A stretch of DNA of 23,124 nt from CAIKZJ01 sp964626015 (GTDB taxonomy: Bacteria; Bacteroidota; Ignavibacteria; Tepidaquicellales; Tepidaquicellaceae). Made by a program: the position numbers and the translations under genes. The notes under the pieces were generated by a model, which saw only the letters and a list, made by a program, of their open reading frames with translations, made no database searches and had not been told where the DNA came from. The stretch is taken from NCBI GenBank assembly GCA_964626015.1, contig CAZVCC010000050.1, positions 1 through 23,124 on the forward strand, written 5' to 3'. This document shows positions 8,322 to 16,801 of the stretch, piece after piece; within the stretch, counting starts at the first letter, position 1; each line of letters opens with the position of its first letter.

Positions 8322-9158
8322 ATGAGAATTTTTACTTTATTTATTACCAGTATCTTATTCTGCTCATCGTTGCTGCATTCGCAGCCAATCGATACTCTTT
8401 ATAAAAAGGGTGATGATGCCCTGATTAAGGGAGATTATGAAGCAGCACTCAGTTACTTTAAAATAATAATCAGCAAGGAACCTAAAGAATCAACAGCTTA
8501 CAACTCAATAGGATTTATCCATTTGATGCAGAAGAGCTATGAGACATCAATAGAAAATTTCACGAAGGCTATAGAACTTGATACAAACTACGGCAGAGCT
8601 TATTCAAACAGAGGCGCTGCTTATTTATTTATGAACGATGTAGAAAATGCATATAAAGATTTGAATCAGGCTTTAAAGATTAACCCGAATGATATTATGT
8701 CGCTGAACTCTTTGGGTACTTTATATGGTCAACTTGGTAAAATAGAAGAATCTCTTGAAATGTACAGTAAAGCCGAGGATATTGACCCATCAAAAGTTGA
8801 TACTTACTGGAACCGCGGAGCACTTCTTTTGAATCTTGACAGGTTTGAAGAAGCACTCGTTGAGGCTGACAAAGCTATTCAGGTAAATCCCTCTATTGCT
8901 AAAAGTTATTATTTCAGAGGCACAATTTACAAGTATCTTTTAAAGTATGACCTTGCCATGGAAGATTATAAAAAGGCAATAGAGCTCGACTCTTCAGACG
9001 GAGAAGCGTATATACGCAGGGGAATTTTGTACCTTGCCATAGGTGATTACAGCAAGGCAGTAGAAGACATGGAGTATGGTCTTAAACTTAAACCTGAACT
9101 TAGAAACGATGCATCGGTTTCAAAATATCTGAAAGAAGCAAAAGATAAACTAAAATAA
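8322..9158 (+). CDS. Exported TPR-repeat protein
   Basis: The protein has 278 residues from ATG 8322. An in-frame TTG six bases upstream is less likely. A hydrophobic signal segment (about 1-20) is followed by seven consecutive 34-residue tetratricopeptide repeats covering almost the whole mature protein. These run from about DTLYKKGDDALIKG to GEAYIRRGILYLAIGDY and show the usual G/Y/A/P consensus, such as AIELDTNY and ALKINPND. TPR proteins act as protein-interaction scaffolds; location in the periplasm or outer membrane follows from the signal peptide. No enzymatic domain is seen. The next gene starts 7 bp after its stop and era overlaps that one, so these three are probably one operon. Partner proteins are unknown. 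Confidence 0.88.
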   Translation: MRIFTLFITSILFCSSLLHSQPIDTLYKKGDDALIKGDYEAALSYFKIIISKEPKESTAYNSIGFIHLMQKSYETSIENFTKAIELDTNYGRAYSNRGAAYLFMNDVENAYKDLNQALKINPNDIMSLNSLGTLYGQLGKIEESLEMYSKAEDIDPSKVDTYWNRGALLLNLDRFEEALVEADKAIQVNPSIAKSYYFRGTIYKYLLKYDLAMEDYKKAIELDSSDGEAYIRRGILYLAIGDYSKAVEDMEYGLKLKPELRNDASVSKYLKEAKDKLK

Positions 9159-9165
9159 TTCTGTT

Positions 9166-9666
9166 ATGAAATCCCTGTTCATAATTTTGTTTACACTTAT
9201 TTTGCTTGCGGGCTGCGGTCAGAAAAAAGAAGATGTTAAAATAACCAAGACAGACGAGCCCAAAAAGGAAGCTGCCGCTGAAGAGAAAAATATAACCACA
9301 GATACTGAAAGCACGGATGCAGGTGAAATTAAAGAAGAGCCTGTTTCGAAACCTCAAAAGAATACATCTCAACAATACATTACACTGAAGAGTTCAGAGA
9401 CTGCCGGAAATAAGGGCTCTTATGCTGTTGTAACGGGCTATGTGGCAGATGTGGTTGTTCGTGAAAAGGTTTCATATTTGAACTTTGATAATAAATATCC
9501 GAAGAATACTTTTACTGCCGTTATATTTCCAGATAAGTATGAGGTCTTCGGTGATTTGATGGACTATAAAAACAAGACTGTTGAAGTTAAGGGTAAGATA
9601 GGTGAATACAATGGCAAGCCACAGATAATATTAAACAATAAAAATCAGTTAAGGGTGATAAATTAA
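9166..9666 (+). CDS. Lipoprotein with OB-fold-like domain
   Basis: This 166-residue protein has a lipoprotein signal peptide with lipobox LAGC, lipidated Cys17. A low-complexity Lys/Glu/Thr-rich linker (about 18-70) precedes a compact C-terminal domain (about 72-166). That domain contains the patterns VTGYVADVVVREKVSYLNF and KTVEVKGKIGEYNGKPQIIL. The GKPQI-type ending resembles the single-stranded nucleic-acid-type OB folds found in small exported bacterial proteins, though an exported OB domain need not bind nucleic acid. It probably sits in the outer or inner membrane facing the periplasm. The stop codon overlaps the era start by one base (TAATG), suggesting translational coupling. Its function is unknown. 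Confidence 0.82.
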   Translation: MKSLFIILFTLILLAGCGQKKEDVKITKTDEPKKEAAAEEKNITTDTESTDAGEIKEEPVSKPQKNTSQQYITLKSSETAGNKGSYAVVTGYVADVVVREKVSYLNFDNKYPKNTFTAVIFPDKYEVFGDLMDYKNKTVEVKGKIGEYNGKPQIILNNKNQLRVIN

Positions 9667-10553
9667 TGATTACAAAAAGCGGATATGTTTCTATAATAGG
9701 TAAACCAAATGCGGGAAAGTCAACCCTAATGAATAAGTTTCTTGATTTCAAATTATCGGCAGTCAGCAAGAAAGTGCAAACCACAAGAAACAGAATACAG
9801 GGGGTCCTTACTGGCAAGGATTACCAGATTATATTTGTTGATACACCGGGAGTTCTTGAACCCAAGTACGAAATGCAGAAGTACATGAAGAAAGAAATCA
9901 GGTCATCATTTCTTGAAACCGACCTTGTGCTCTACCTTATAGACGGTATTAATATCATAATTAAAGATTTGAAGAAGATAGAAGAAGATTTTATAAGAGA
10001 GTTTTCGTCATTTAAAAGAATAATAGCTTTAAACAAATGTGACTTTCTTAAACAGGAACAGATAACCGATAAAATAGTCACGCTTCAGCAGGAATTAAAG
10101 TTTGAAGAGATAATCCCCATATCGGCAGTAACGGGATTAAACCTTGATTTACTAAAGCTTAAACTGATTGAGCATCTGCCCGAGGGTGATTTTTATTACG
10201 ACCGTGAAACACTTACAGATAAACCCGAAAAGTTTTTCGTATCAGAAATAATCAGGGAGAAAATTCTTGAGCTTTATGAAGAGGAGATTCCTTACAGCGT
10301 ACATGTAGAGGTGAGAGAGTTTAAAGAAAGGGAAGAAAGCCAGAAGGATTTTATAAACGCTGATATAATTCTTGAAAGAGAAACACAAAAGATTATACTT
10401 CTTGGCAAGAAAGGGGAAATGATTAAAAAGCTCGGAGAGCGTGCAAGAAAAGATATAGAAGTATTTCTCGGCAAAGAAGTTTTCCTTAAACTTTTTGTTA
10501 AGGTCAGAAAAGACTGGCGAAAAGATAACCGTTTCCTGAAAAATATATTTTAA
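9666..10553 (+). CDS. era: GTPase Era
   Basis: Era is a GTPase that binds the 3' end of 16S rRNA during small-subunit assembly. The 295 residues match the family length. The GTPase domain shows G1 GKPNAGKST (12-20), the switch I region TTRNR (39-43), G3 DTPG (59-62), G4 NKCD (123-126) and G5 SA (153-154). The C-terminal KH domain carries the RNA-binding GKKG loop (247-250), followed by EMIKKLGERARKDIE. The ATG overlaps the stop of the lipoprotein gene (TAATG), so it is likely the last gene of the TPR-lipoprotein-era operon. Its 3' end overlaps the convergent minus-strand gene by 4 bp, and no terminator hairpin is visible between them. Confidence 0.97.
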   Translation: MITKSGYVSIIGKPNAGKSTLMNKFLDFKLSAVSKKVQTTRNRIQGVLTGKDYQIIFVDTPGVLEPKYEMQKYMKKEIRSSFLETDLVLYLIDGINIIIKDLKKIEEDFIREFSSFKRIIALNKCDFLKQEQITDKIVTLQQELKFEEIIPISAVTGLNLDLLKLKLIEHLPEGDFYYDRETLTDKPEKFFVSEIIREKILELYEEEIPYSVHVEVREFKEREESQKDFINADIILERETQKIILLGKKGEMIKKLGERARKDIEVFLGKEVFLKLFVKVRKDWRKDNRFLKNIF

Positions 10554-11761
10554 AAAGGATTAATCCTGAAAGTTCTCATTTCTGAGGTCAAAACCGCCTT
10601 GTATCCAAGGTCATTTGCAAATAATCTTGGCTTAACGTAATCATCAACCGAAGTGTAAGTGAGGTATTTGCTGACTTCCCACGAATATTCATTGCTTTCA
10701 AGAATGCTTCGAGCAATATCCTTAGGATTTTTCAGTTCCCTTTCTCTTGTAACAACATAAAAATCACCCACAGGCATGAAGGCATGGAAATGAACGACGT
10801 AGATTCCTGTTCCGGTACCCCAATCCCAAGAAAACATAGTGTTGTTCGAAACTCCCCAATATTTATCCTGAGGTGCATCAAGTTTTGGTGCGGTTTCTGT
10901 TCCAATGTTGTATGTTGCACCTGGATAGGAATAAGTACTGCTTACGAATCGTCCGCCATTTTTTAATCCTCCCCTGCCCTCAATCTTTAACCTGTAACCA
11001 AAGGGTAAGTTTTGAGGCACGATAATTTTGGAAGATATTATATCGCCTTCTGTTACGTTTAGAGTAAGCTCGGCATTTCTGTGCTGTGAAAGAAAATCCG
11101 CAAAGACCGAAAAACCTTTCATATCATAAGCAAACGCAGGAGGGTATATAGTAACGCTTGATGTGCCCGGCGCTCTACCATAGGACAAGGAATCAAAAAC
11201 AACTGTCTGCGGATATCCTTCTTTCATTATAGTCATTGGATACTCCAGATACTTTATGTATGACGCAGGAGTCTTTTCAAGGTATATCATTCTGCCGTTA
11301 AGCCTTGTGAGATATGAGGGAAAATTAATGTTAACAACTTTAGTTCTTTCACCAGAAGATGCAAAAACATCCTCGCAACTGAAAACATCCTCGGCTAAAA
11401 ATTTTATAATCGCACTTCTTCCGCTTGGAATGTTTGGAAATTCCACTTTTACAAACTCAGTATTTATATTCCGGGATGCATTAAGTCCAAAGAATATCAG
11501 CTCCGGATTCTTAACCGACAGGTCTTTGTACAGAACGCCGATATTTGAAGATAAATCATAAAGAAGAAGGTCATAGTTCCAGTCGTCGGTAGATATAATA
11601 AACTTGCCGTCACTTCCCGTGCTTGCAGATCCTCCTCCGGTAATGGCAATGGATATATTAGGTACAGGGAAATATCTTTCATCCAGTACTTTTCCTGCTA
11701 TCGTATGCGAATAGACATCGACACTTGCAATAAAAAGTAAAGCTATTATAATTTTCTTCAT
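10550..11761 (-). CDS. Secreted protein of unknown function with N-terminal carboxypeptidase-regulatory-like domain
   Basis: This 403-residue protein has a signal peptide (about 1-18, ending DVYS). Residues about 20-65 (TIAGKVLDERYFPVPNISIA...GSDGKFII) resemble the beta-sandwich carboxypeptidase-regulatory fold common in Bacteroidota exported proteins. The rest, about 70-403, is beta-rich and aromatic and I do not recognise it. No sorting domain, lipobox or transmembrane barrel signature is visible. Its start lies 13 bp after the uvrB stop codon, making it the probable last gene of the mazG-to-uvrB cluster, although a surface or periplasmic role has no obvious link to repair. It ends tail-to-tail with era, overlapping by 4 bp. 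Confidence 0.8.
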   Translation of the reverse strand: MKKIIIALLFIASVDVYSHTIAGKVLDERYFPVPNISIAITGGGSASTGSDGKFIISTDDWNYDLLLYDLSSNIGVLYKDLSVKNPELIFFGLNASRNINTEFVKVEFPNIPSGRSAIIKFLAEDVFSCEDVFASSGERTKVVNINFPSYLTRLNGRMIYLEKTPASYIKYLEYPMTIMKEGYPQTVVFDSLSYGRAPGTSSVTIYPPAFAYDMKGFSVFADFLSQHRNAELTLNVTEGDIISSKIIVPQNLPFGYRLKIEGRGGLKNGGRFVSSTYSYPGATYNIGTETAPKLDAPQDKYWGVSNNTMFSWDWGTGTGIYVVHFHAFMPVGDFYVVTRERELKNPKDIARSILESNEYSWEVSKYLTYTSVDDYVKPRLFANDLGYKAVLTSEMRTFRINPF

Positions 11762-11774
11762 AGATTTAAAATTA

Positions 11775-13799
11775 TTATTCGTCTGAAAGTCTTTTTATTT
11801 CATCTCTAAGTTCAGCAGCCCGCTCAAACTCAAGGTCTTTTGCAGAATTAATCATTTCTTTCCTCAACTGCTCAATTAATTCCTTTCGCTGTTCCTTGTT
11901 AATCTTCTTGAACAGCGGCTCCGTAAGAACCGACAGAGAGGTTTTTTCATCACCCTTTGATTTTTTCTTAGGATCATATTTTGCTTTTGAATCTGCTACT
12001 ATAGTGGTTGACATAATCTCTTCGTAAGTCTTATATATAGTCTTTGGTTCAATATTATGTTCCTTGTTATAATCGTCCTGTATCTTTCTTCTTCTTGCAG
12101 TTTCGTTTATAACTTTCCTCATTGAATCCGTAACTTTATCCGCATACATAATAACGAGTCCGTTAACATTTCGGGCAGTTCTACCCGCTGTCTGAAGCAA
12201 TGACTTTTCGGAACGCAGAAACCCCTCTTTATCGGCATCGAGTATTGCCACCAATGAAACTTCGGGCAAGTCAAGTCCCTCACGGAGAAGGTTAACGCCA
12301 ACGAGAACGTCAAACTCGCCAAGTCTGAGTCCCCTGAGTATTTCAACTCTATCGAGTGAATCAACTTCAGAGTGCATATATTTAACTTTAACACCAATAC
12401 CCTCTAAATAATCCGTAAGGTCTTCACTCATTCTTTTTGTAAGAGTAGTAACAAGTACTCTTTCTTTTTTAGTGCTTCTAATTCTTATTTCATTAATGAG
12501 ATCATCAATCTGGTTTTTTACGGGTCGTACCTGTATTTCCGGGTCAAGGAGACCCGTAGGGCGAATCACCTGTTCAACGATTGAACCTCCGCTTTTTGTG
12601 AGTTCATAATCGCTGGGAGTTGCGCTTACAAATATAACCTGATTAACTGCTGACTCCCATTCTTCAAACGTCATGGGACGGTTATCAAGTGCAGACGGCA
12701 GACGGAAACCATGTTCAACAAGAGTCTTCTTTCTCATTCTGTCGCCGTTATACATTCCTCTGATTTGCGGAACGGTTACATGGGACTCATCAACAACCAA
12801 AAGAAAATCGTTAGGGAAATAGTCGAACAAACATGAAGGTCTTGACCCTGCTGCTCGCCTGTCAAGATGTCTTGAATAGTTTTCTATACCCGTACAGTAA
12901 CCAACTTCTTTAATCATTTCAATATCGAAGTTTGTACGCTGCTCTATTCTCTGTGCTTCAATAAGCTTATCATTTTTCTGGAAATACTGAATCTGTTCGT
13001 ACATTTCTTTTCTAATATCATCAATTGCCTCATCAATTTTTTCCTGAGTTGTAACGAAGTACTTTGCGGGATAGATTGATACGCTGTCATCAACGCCGAT
13101 AGTTCTTCCCGTTAACCTTTCAATATAACTTATTCTTTCGATTACATTATCGAACAATTCAATGCGAATTCCTTTTTCATCCTCGTAAGCAGGAACGATT
13201 TCAACCGTATCACCTCTTACGCGGAAGTTGCCCCGTCTGAAATCGGAATCGTTTCTGACATAATGGATATTGACCAGCGTAGTAAGCAAATGTTTTCTTG
13301 AAATCATCTGTCCCTTGCGGAGTACAAGAACCTGTTCTGCATAGTCTTCGGGAGCGCCAATACCGTATATGCAGCTAACAGAGGAAACGATGATGATATC
13401 ACTGCGGCCTTCAAGCAAAGAAGCTGTTGCACGAAGTCTTAACCTGTCAATTTCTTCGTTGATAGATAAGTCTTTAGCGATATATGTATCAGTTGATGGA
13501 ATGTATGCCTCGGGCTGATAGTAATCGTAATACGAAATAAAAAACTCGACCCGGTTTTCGGGAAAGAATCTCTTAAACTCACCAAACAACTGAGCAGCAA
13601 GCGTCTTATTGTGGGACATTACAAGAACGGGTTTACCAATATTCTCAATCACATTGGAAATCGAGAATGTTTTACCCGAGCCTGTAACACCAAGAAACAC
13701 CTGATACTTTTCGTTCCGTTTTAAAGCCCGCGTTAATTCCTCGATGGCTTTTGGCTGATCGCCGGTTGGTTTATAATTTGATTCGAGTTTAAAATTCAT
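11775..13799 (-). CDS. uvrB: Excinuclease ABC subunit B
   Basis: UvrB is the damage-verification helicase-like subunit of nucleotide excision repair; it is loaded by UvrA and recruits UvrC. The 674 residues are full length. Visible features are Walker A GVTGSGKT (37-44), the tyrosine-rich beta-hairpin YYDYYQPEAY (90-99) that clamps DNA, and the DEAD-like DESH (337-340). Helicase motifs VGVNLLREGLDLPEVS and QTAGRTARN follow. The C-terminal UVR coiled coil (about 632-667, LIEQLRKEM..AKDLEFERAAELRDEI) binds UvrC. It starts 58 bp after the ClpS-like gene and is followed 13 bp later by an unknown secreted protein. A dedicated SOS box is not apparent. Confidence 0.98.
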   Translation of the reverse strand: MNFKLESNYKPTGDQPKAIEELTRALKRNEKYQVFLGVTGSGKTFSISNVIENIGKPVLVMSHNKTLAAQLFGEFKRFFPENRVEFFISYYDYYQPEAYIPSTDTYIAKDLSINEEIDRLRLRATASLLEGRSDIIIVSSVSCIYGIGAPEDYAEQVLVLRKGQMISRKHLLTTLVNIHYVRNDSDFRRGNFRVRGDTVEIVPAYEDEKGIRIELFDNVIERISYIERLTGRTIGVDDSVSIYPAKYFVTTQEKIDEAIDDIRKEMYEQIQYFQKNDKLIEAQRIEQRTNFDIEMIKEVGYCTGIENYSRHLDRRAAGSRPSCLFDYFPNDFLLVVDESHVTVPQIRGMYNGDRMRKKTLVEHGFRLPSALDNRPMTFEEWESAVNQVIFVSATPSDYELTKSGGSIVEQVIRPTGLLDPEIQVRPVKNQIDDLINEIRIRSTKKERVLVTTLTKRMSEDLTDYLEGIGVKVKYMHSEVDSLDRVEILRGLRLGEFDVLVGVNLLREGLDLPEVSLVAILDADKEGFLRSEKSLLQTAGRTARNVNGLVIMYADKVTDSMRKVINETARRRKIQDDYNKEHNIEPKTIYKTYEEIMSTTIVADSKAKYDPKKKSKGDEKTSLSVLTEPLFKKINKEQRKELIEQLRKEMINSAKDLEFERAAELRDEIKRLSDE

Positions 13800-13857
13800 T
13801 ATTAAAGATAATCTTTTGTAAGATTATTTTTAAGGTCTAAACACTTCGAAAATAGGA

Positions 13858-14124
13858 TTATTGGATTTCTGTTATGAGGTTGATTTCTTTAAGAACTTTA
13901 TTTATTCTGACAAGTTCCTCCATTTCGCCAGATTTTACGACAGCTTTTCCCTTTGTATGGGCAATAATAGCAATCTGTTCGCACTGTACAATATCAAATC
14001 CTGTTGCTTTCTGGAGCTGAAGAATCACCTGATCCCAAAAATGTGCGGAGTTAAATATCAGAAGTTTTTTCTGAGTTGGCGCATCAATATCTGTGTTCGA
14101 TAATTCCTGTTCTTTAGTGCTCAT
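13858..14124 (-). CDS. clpS: ClpS-like adaptor protein
   Basis: The protein has 88 residues from the ATG at 14124, seven bases after the dacB-type stop. A longer in-frame reading from 14172 would overlap that gene and is less likely. ClpS binds N-degron substrates and delivers them to ClpAP. The core KKLLIFN (19-25), CEQIAIIAHTKGKAVVKSG (48-66) and ITEI end match the alpha/beta fold and the Bacteroidota-type EQ..H.KGK..VKSG pattern. His56 of the substrate pocket is kept. The usual NDD after the first strand reads N25-S26-A27, so the acidic residue that binds the substrate N-terminus is missing. It may be a diverged adaptor with other specificity. Family assignment is moderately firm and function uncertain. 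Confidence 0.75.
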   Translation of the reverse strand: MSTKEQELSNTDIDAPTQKKLLIFNSAHFWDQVILQLQKATGFDIVQCEQIAIIAHTKGKAVVKSGEMEELVRINKVLKEINLITEIQ

Positions 14125-14131
14125 ACAAAAT

Positions 14132-15373
14132 TTATTTTCTTGAGAATGAACAAAGAACCTCACAGATTTCATCCTGTTTATCCCTATAAGGTGCCCAGTT
14201 GGCTCCTTTGAATCCGTTCATTGCAATAAAAAATATCAGCAGTTCGTTATCTCTTGATATAGCGTATCCGGCAAGAGTACTTACACCATTAATTGAGCCT
14301 GTTTTAGCATGAACATTATACATTGCTTCAGTATCGAGCATTCTTTTCTTAAGCGTTCCATCAACGCCTGCTACGGGAAGAGAGTTGTAAAAAATATCAA
14401 ATGTCTTAACATCATCGAACATATACTTAAGAAGTTGTATATAAACGTTTGATGTAGCATAATTAAATCTTGTTAATCCTGAACCTTCAAGGAATTCATA
14501 TTCGCTGCGTGATATTCCAATGCTCGTGAATAATTCGACTACAGCGTCAGCTCCTTTATTAAGAGTTCCCGGTGCAGAATAATGAACAGCTCCAACGACC
14601 TTAAAAAGTGTAATAGCATAGTGATTGTCGCTTGGTTTGTTCATATTGGCAAGAACCTCTGCCATTGAATGAGTAATACGAGCGATTTCCTTAGGTGAGT
14701 CCGGTGTTATTCCCGCAACAATAATACCTCCAAGTTTTACATTTTTATCCCTGAATTCATATTCAATCGTATTGGCAATAACAACAGAAGGATTTGTTCT
14801 GCTTGCGTTTCTATCTATGCATAAAGCGTTAACGAAGGGCCAGTACTGAAGTTTAGTATCACCGGAGTAATAGTCAGCTAGTCCAAAATACTCTTTGTCA
14901 AGATAAGAGTCATCGTAAACGATATTACCCGTGATTTCAGTTATGTTCAGAGCAAGAAACTTTTTAATCAGGGTGAATAAGTCTGCCGTATCAAATTCTG
15001 GGTCTCCATAACCTTTTATATAAAGATTCCCGTTTATTACTCCATCACTGATATTAACGTCATCTGTATAAAGAACAGTCTTAAATTCGTATCCGGCTCC
15101 GAGAAATTTTAGTGCTATTGCAGAAGTAACTAATTTTGATATTGATGCGGGAATCATCTTCTTTTCGGGTTGGTATTCATAAAGCAAGTCGTATTTATTA
15201 GCGCTTGCAACCTGAATCGATACTTCACAGTTTATAGTCTTTACAATTGCATCAATACTGTCTTTTAGCTGTGATATTTTATCCCGTTTCTCAGCGGAGA
15301 CTGATACCGCAAAAACAAAAGACAGAAATAAAGCTGTAAAGATTGCTCTTTTACTAATCTGAAATATACTCAT
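14132..15373 (-). CDS. dacB: D-alanyl-D-alanine carboxypeptidase/endopeptidase, PBP4 (peptidase S13) type
   Basis: This 413-residue periplasmic enzyme trims or cleaves peptidoglycan peptide cross-links. A signal peptide (about 1-27) is followed by the three penicillin-binding motifs in order: SxxK as S77-I-S-K80, SxN as S248-D-N250 and KTG at 357-359 (AKTGSINGVSTLAGY). GSGLTRFNYAT (297-307) is the additional family S13 element. It is somewhat shorter than E. coli PBP4, consistent with a reduced inserted domain. Its start overlaps the end of the Nudix gene by 20 bp and the ClpS-like gene follows after 7 bp, so it is within an operon. The start ATG at 15373 fits the signal peptide well. Confidence 0.93.
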   Translation of the reverse strand: MSIFQISKRAIFTALFLSFVFAVSVSAEKRDKISQLKDSIDAIVKTINCEVSIQVASANKYDLLYEYQPEKKMIPASISKLVTSAIALKFLGAGYEFKTVLYTDDVNISDGVINGNLYIKGYGDPEFDTADLFTLIKKFLALNITEITGNIVYDDSYLDKEYFGLADYYSGDTKLQYWPFVNALCIDRNASRTNPSVVIANTIEYEFRDKNVKLGGIIVAGITPDSPKEIARITHSMAEVLANMNKPSDNHYAITLFKVVGAVHYSAPGTLNKGADAVVELFTSIGISRSEYEFLEGSGLTRFNYATSNVYIQLLKYMFDDVKTFDIFYNSLPVAGVDGTLKKRMLDTEAMYNVHAKTGSINGVSTLAGYAISRDNELLIFFIAMNGFKGANWAPYRDKQDEICEVLCSFSRK

Positions 15374-15791
15374 TAATTATTTTGTTTGCTCTTTTTAATA
15401 TTTTCTTTGATTTACTGAAAGTAAGTCTTTCAATACTTTTCTCTGCCGATAACCATTTATAGTTTATAATTTCCTTGCCGTCAATCTTTACTTTATCAAC
15501 AAGTGATTCAGCTATATAATAATCAACATTCTTATTTACTTTAGATTTCCCGTTTTTAAAAGAATAATTATCTTTAAAAAGAATTTTTTTCTTTATAAAA
15601 TTTATTTTCCCGATTCCTGTTTCTTCTCTAAGTTCTCTAACGGCAGTATCTATAAGTCTTTCGCCTTTCTCTATGTGTCCTTTAGGAAATCCCCAGTGTC
15701 CTTGATGCTGCTTCAGCAAAAGATACATAACTTTTCGAGGAAATCTATGAAACAGAATAATACCCACAGAATGATTGCTCTTAGTTATCAT
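15354..15791 (-). CDS. Nudix hydrolase, diadenosine-tetraphosphatase-like
   Basis: This 145-residue cytosolic enzyme contains a complete Nudix box, G38-x5-E44-x7-R52-E-L-x-E56-E57-x-G59-I. The preceding LLKQHQGHWGFPKGHIEKGE is typical of bis(5'-nucleosyl)-tetraphosphatases and related small house-cleaning hydrolases. Family members cleave nucleoside diphosphates linked to another moiety; the exact substrate cannot be read from sequence. Its ATG directly abuts the mazG stop with no gap, and its own end overlaps the dacB-type gene by 20 bp, implying coupled translation. Pairing with mazG points to nucleotide-pool sanitation, which is an inference from context. Confidence 0.92.
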   Translation of the reverse strand: MITKSNHSVGIILFHRFPRKVMYLLLKQHQGHWGFPKGHIEKGERLIDTAVRELREETGIGKINFIKKKILFKDNYSFKNGKSKVNKNVDYYIAESLVDKVKIDGKEIINYKWLSAEKSIERLTFSKSKKILKRANKIINEYISD

Positions 15792-16586
15792 TTATCGATT
15801 GTTCTTGCTATTGTTTTTGACTTTAACCCACACTTCATCCATTTCCTCAAGCGTCATATGGTCGAGTTCAAGGTTGTTTGTTTTTGCATACTCTTCAATC
15901 TTCTGAAACCTGAACATAAATTTTTCTATAGTTTTTCTCAAAGCGTCCTCAGGATTAATCTTAAGGAAACGGGCATAGTTAACGATTGAAAACAACACAT
16001 CTCCGAATTCGTCTTCAATCTTATCCTGTGATTTCTGTTGTTCAATGTTAAGTTTTAGTTCGTTTATTTCCTCAAGAATTTTATCATAAACAGGTTTAAC
16101 ATCTTTCCAGTCGAAACCAACTTTTGCAGCTTTTTCTTGAACTCTATAAGCACGAAACAAAGCGGGCAGTTCTTTCGGGATACCGTCAAGAACAGAATTA
16201 CGTCCTTCATGTTTTTTCAGCTTCTCCCAGTTAGTTTTAACGTCATCGCTGTTTGTTATAACAGCATCGCCAAAAACGTGAGGATGCCTATAAATAAGTT
16301 TTGCTGTTTCATGTTCTATAACCTGAATCAAATTGAAATCGTTTGTTTCTTCAGCCATAATACCGTGGAACACAACCTGTAACATTAAATCACCGAGTTC
16401 TTTTCTAAGCTCGGTCATATCGTTATTATCTATTGCTTCAAGAACTTCGTAAGACTCCTCAAGAAGGCAGCGGCGAAGACTTTTGTGTGTTTGTTCAACG
16501 TCCCAGGGACATTCCTTTCTTAACCTTCTAACAACGTTTACAAACTCTATAAACTTATCTGCAAGTAATTTATCTGATTCGTTCAA
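15792..16586 (-). CDS. mazG: Nucleoside triphosphate pyrophosphohydrolase MazG
   Basis: MazG hydrolyses non-canonical and canonical NTPs to NMP and pyrophosphate, preventing incorporation of damaged nucleotides. The 264 residues match the two-domain family length. The N-terminal domain has CPWDVEQTHKSL (26-37), EESYE (43-47) and ELGD (63-66), forming the metal-binding EExxE/ExxD set. The C-terminal repeat has EEINEL and EDEFGDVLFSIVNYARFL. The start is TTG at 16586: the in-frame codons upstream run into a stop without an ATG, and starting at a later Met would remove conserved sequence. It is first in the minus-strand cluster mazG-Nudix-dacB-clpS-uvrB, so a promoter probably lies in 16587-16690. 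Confidence 0.95.
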   Translation of the reverse strand: MNESDKLLADKFIEFVNVVRRLRKECPWDVEQTHKSLRRCLLEESYEVLEAIDNNDMTELRKELGDLMLQVVFHGIMAEETNDFNLIQVIEHETAKLIYRHPHVFGDAVITNSDDVKTNWEKLKKHEGRNSVLDGIPKELPALFRAYRVQEKAAKVGFDWKDVKPVYDKILEEINELKLNIEQQKSQDKIEDEFGDVLFSIVNYARFLKINPEDALRKTIEKFMFRFQKIEEYAKTNNLELDHMTLEEMDEVWVKVKNNSKNNR

Positions 16587-16679
16587 TATGACACATTTAC
16601 ATTTTCAATAATTGAACATATTACTAATTTAGAAAAGGTTTTTCAATTTAAAAAGTGTCAAATTGCTGGGAGTATATAA

Positions 16680-16737
16680 ATGTTAAAAATTAAAGAGAGT
16701 TCATATAAACATTGGATTTGGTTTATGAACTCTCTCA
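16680..16737 (-). terminator. Strong rho-independent terminator for the T9SS-sorted protein gene
   Basis: A perfect 12-bp stem AGAGAGTTCATA (16694-16705) / TATGAACTCTCT (16724-16735) has an 18-nt loop. Read on the minus strand it is followed by TTTAATTTTTAA. It lies about 65 bp after the stop of the T9SS-sorted gene and isolates it from mazG. Confidence 0.8.
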
Positions 16738-16801
16738 AATATTCCTGTTCGATTTCTTTCTTTAATACGTTTGCAAGATAAAACTTGTACCAACAATAAT
16801 T

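Noticed and set aside
13858..14172. Longer ClpS-like protein starting at 14172
   Set aside because: The added N-terminal residues overlap the end of the dacB-type gene and do not resemble the family; the ATG at 14124 fits operon spacing.
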